Assembly: GCA_040752395.1 (NCBI GenBank)
Contig: JBFMHD010000170.1
Coordinates: forward strand, 1 to 6,101
Length of the DNA stretch: 6,101 bases
From: JBFMHD01 sp040752395 [NCBI: Candidatus Hydrogenedentota bacterium]
Lineage (GTDB): Bacteria > JBFMHD01
Direction of reading: 5' to 3'
A program made the translations under genes and the position numbers. The notes below the pieces were generated by a model that was given only the letters and a program-made list of their open reading frames with translations, made no database searches and had not been told where the DNA came from. This document shows, one piece after another, positions 4,747 through 6,101 of this stretch. Positions within the stretch are counted from its first letter, which is position 1. Every line of letters begins with the position of its first letter.

Positions 4747-5241
4747 ATGAAACTACCTACAAAGTTCAGTCACTTAACTAAATCTGGGGATGCTCGAATG
4801 GTCTCAATATCAAATAAAGAGAAAACGCATCGAATTGCTATCTCAAAAGCTGAAATAAAAATTAATAAAAAAACAATGAATTTAATACTTAAAAATGAGA
4901 TCCCCAAGGGCGATATCTTTAGTGTCTCTCGAAACGCAGGTATTATGGCAGTTAAGAAAACAGCAGAATATATTATTTTAGCACACCCTTTAAATATTAC
5001 AGCTATTAATATAGACTTTAATATAAATAAAAAAATGTCTATCATAGAGGTTGAGGTACGGGTTGAGGCTTTTGACAGGACTGGTGTTGAGATGGAATCG
5101 CTTGTTGGAGCAACAGCTGCTTGTTTAAATCTTTATGATATGATAAAATCTGTTGATAAATCCGCAAGAATAAATAATATTCGTCTTGTGTATAAAAAAG
5201 GTGGTAAAAGTGGCGAGTATATTAGACCGCCTCAACTTTAG
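4747..5241 (+). CDS. moaC: Cyclic pyranopterin monophosphate synthase MoaC
   Basis: MoaC converts the MoaA product to cyclic pyranopterin monophosphate in the cytosol. Matching segments are FSHLTKSGDARMVSIS (7-22), KGDIFSVSRNAGIMAVKKT (54-72), HPL (80-82), TGVEMESLVGATAACLNLYDMIKSVDK (112-138) and GGKSG (152-156). The residues expected in the active site are present: K54, H80, E115, E117, D131 and K134. The near-invariant Cys before the histidine (LCHP) is Ala here (LAHP), and MVDVS reads MVSIS. At 164 residues it has normal length. The start directly abuts the stop of the moaA remnant and uses its AGGAGG. Because the HEPN-MNT pair lies antisense upstream, transcription must either read through from moaA or begin at a promoter in about 4522-4650, where no strong plus-strand match was seen. 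Confidence 0.93.
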   Translation: MKLPTKFSHLTKSGDARMVSISNKEKTHRIAISKAEIKINKKTMNLILKNEIPKGDIFSVSRNAGIMAVKKTAEYIILAHPLNITAINIDFNINKKMSIIEVEVRVEAFDRTGVEMESLVGATAACLNLYDMIKSVDKSARINNIRLVYKKGGKSGEYIRPPQL

Positions 5242-5289
5242 ACTCTGGACTGATAACTTTTTAAAGCAAGGCATAGGATAAAAGTATAG

Positions 5290-5778
5290 ATGTTAAGAAA
5301 TTGTTCTATAATTACAGTATCAACCTCGAGAAAAAGTTTAAAAGTCGATAAATCGGGTAATATCATTCAGAGTTTTTTGAAAAAAAATTACCCTGATCTT
5401 AAAATTAACAGATTTATTGTAAAAGATAACGAAAAAATTATATTTACGTTATTAAAAAGAAGAGTTATTCTTAAAGATGATTTAGTCCTGACAACTGGTG
5501 GGACAGGTTTAAGCCCTGATGACGTGACACCCGAGGCTACTATGAGAGTTATTAAAAAAGAGGTACCGGCTGTGATTCTCTCGTTGATACTTCCTTTTAT
5601 TAAAAAGATACCAACCTCTGCACTATCAAGAGCAAAAGCAGGAATAGCCGGTAAAACATTCATCGTAAATTTACCCGGCTCTCCTTTGGCCTGTAGAGAC
5701 CAGATGAAAATATTATTAAAATATCTTAACCATGCAATGGGAAAAATACAGGGCGATAAGACACCTTGTAGAGTTTGA
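5290..5778 (+). CDS. mogA: Molybdopterin adenylyltransferase (MogA/MoaB family)
   Basis: This family adenylates molybdopterin with ATP, preparing it for molybdate insertion by MoeA. The N-terminus CSIITVSTSRKSLKVDKSG (5-23) matches the ITVSDSR...DxSG start of the family. DDLVLTTGGTGLSPDDVTPEAT (63-84) is the hallmark TTGGTG and DVTPE region. LSRAKAGIAGKTFIVNLPGSP (112-132) is the second conserved block. The segment between them, normally VPG-xx-E-xMR, reads VPAVILSLILPF, losing the usual acidic and arginine residues; the first motif has STS rather than SDS. These changes could alter activity or mark a divergent MoaB. Length (162) is normal. It starts 48 bases after moaC, with AGGA at 5275-5278. 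MogA and MoaB cannot be separated by sequence alone; mogA is used as a family label. Confidence 0.88.
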   Translation: MLRNCSIITVSTSRKSLKVDKSGNIIQSFLKKNYPDLKINRFIVKDNEKIIFTLLKRRVILKDDLVLTTGGTGLSPDDVTPEATMRVIKKEVPAVILSLILPFIKKIPTSALSRAKAGIAGKTFIVNLPGSPLACRDQMKILLKYLNHAMGKIQGDKTPCRV

Positions 5779-5780
5779 TT

Positions 5781-5927
5781 ATGTTTGGATTATTTGATAG
5801 ACTTTTCAAAAGAGAAAAAAGGGTGTCCCCGATTAGAAATGTCGCCTGGCTTATCTCGATAAGACTCTATATTTTTTTCACTATTTTAGTGATAATATTA
5901 TTAATTTATCTATTTATTTTTATCTAA
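5781..5927 (+). CDS. Small single-span membrane protein (48 aa), function unknown
   Basis: The ATG comes 2 bases after the mogA stop, so translation is probably coupled; no strong separate ribosome site is seen. The peptide begins MFGLFDRLFKREKRVSPIRN, a possible amphipathic and strongly basic cytoplasmic segment. It continues VAWLISIRLYIFFTILVIIL and ends LIYLFIFI, an almost uninterrupted hydrophobic run from about residue 21 to 48 that would make one transmembrane helix with the N-terminus inside. Such a clean basic-plus-hydrophobic layout is unlikely by chance, although AT-rich DNA favours Ile/Phe/Leu codons. I do not recognise a family. Its position suggests cotranscription with the molybdenum cofactor genes, but a role there is only a guess. 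Confidence 0.55.
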   Translation: MFGLFDRLFKREKRVSPIRNVAWLISIRLYIFFTILVIILLIYLFIFI

Positions 5928-5959
5928 TTGAATTCAGTCTGTAACCACTCAGGTATAGA

Positions 5960-5968
5960 TGATATAAT
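5960..5968 (+). promoter_or_regulatory. Extended -10 promoter candidate
   Basis: TGATATAAT is a perfect TGn-TATAAT extended -10 element on the plus strand, 33 bases after the small membrane protein. No good -35 hexamer is present (TGTAAC at 17-base spacing), which extended -10 promoters can tolerate. It would transcribe towards sequence beyond the right edge. Just downstream, aagataacg is directly repeated at 5982-5990 and 5997-6005. Confidence 0.35.
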
Positions 5969-6018
5969 AGAGGCAAGAAGCAAGATAACGGAAAGAAAGA
6001 TAACGAAAGGCCCAGAGG

Positions 6019-6084
6019 CACAAAGTATGAAAAACTAAAGATGATATGTTGGCTTCAGGCTCCGGGCTTCGGGCTCCAGCCGGC
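6019..6084. repeat. Right copy of the dispersed inverted repeat
   Basis: Bases 6019-6048 are the reverse complement of 98-127 with one mismatch, and 6072-6084 is the exact reverse complement of 1-13. The intervening 6049-6071 reads in 7-base steps on the minus strand (ggagccc, gaagccc, ggagcct, gaagcca) and resembles 7-32. Unlike the left copy it lacks the gagtc/gactc hairpin array. The palindrome cagccggctg (6077-6086) ends the matched block. The remaining bases to 6101 show no clear feature. Confidence 0.7.
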
Positions 6085-6101
6085 TGTAGTCCGTAGCCTG
6101 T

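Noticed and set aside
4770-5045. Minus-strand open frame of 91 codons that looks hydrophobic
   Set aside because: It is antisense to moaC. The hydrophobic look comes from the complement of Lys/Asn-rich codons.
5388-5663. Minus-strand open frame of 91 codons
   Set aside because: It is antisense to the conserved core of mogA, with no independent support.
1-6101. Composite transposon spanning the window
   Set aside because: Inverted repeats exist at both edges, but there is no transposase or integrase gene, the repeats are heptad-rich intergenic sequences with different inserts, and the genes inside are ordinary cofactor genes.

Overview
The window is AT-rich, with many AGA and ATA codons, short intergenic gaps inside one gene cluster, and GC-richer period-7 tandem tracts between genes. 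The gene content is a short-form ThiC, a MoaA/MoaC/MogA molybdopterin set and a HEPN-MNT pair. This suggests an uncultivated, probably anaerobic bacterium (candidate-phylum type). That is an inference; no taxonomic marker is present.

Layout. Positions 1-510 hold no gene. They carry heptad repeat tracts, a hairpin-forming array, short direct repeats, a 129-base inverted-repeat structure (229-357) and a likely promoter near 383-411. A plus-strand cluster follows: a Tat-exported metallophosphatase of the 5'-nucleotidase family (511-1401), a ThiC-family enzyme (1411-2697) and MoaA (2694-3644, start overlapping the thiC stop). The cluster is then interrupted. Positions 3645-4650 hold heptad tracts and a minus-strand HEPN-MNT gene pair (4521 down to 3824). 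Plus-strand genes resume with a duplicated 3' end of moaA (4651-4746), then moaC (4747-5241), mogA (5290-5778) and an overlooked 48-codon single-span membrane protein (5781-5927). The last 174 bases carry an extended -10 promoter candidate and an inverted copy of the repeat found at the left edge of the window.

Function. MoaA and MoaC convert GTP to cyclic pyranopterin monophosphate, and MogA adenylates molybdopterin later in the pathway. moaD, moaE and moeA are not in this window. ThiC (or its paralogue BzaF) converts the purine intermediate AIR, and it is also a radical SAM enzyme. The leading gene would act on nucleotides or other phosphate esters outside the cytoplasm.

The main discovery is that the moaA-moaC junction was split by a HEPN-MNT cassette. 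The last 96 bases of moaA and the first 6 bases of moaC occur on both sides of it, exactly 1102 bases apart, at about 91% identity. The downstream copy still supplies the moaC ribosome binding site, while the moaC start codon in the upstream copy reads ACG. No wholly new enzyme system can be claimed from the sequence. The cassette insertion, the inverted repeats bracketing the cluster and the small membrane protein are the points that deserve follow-up.
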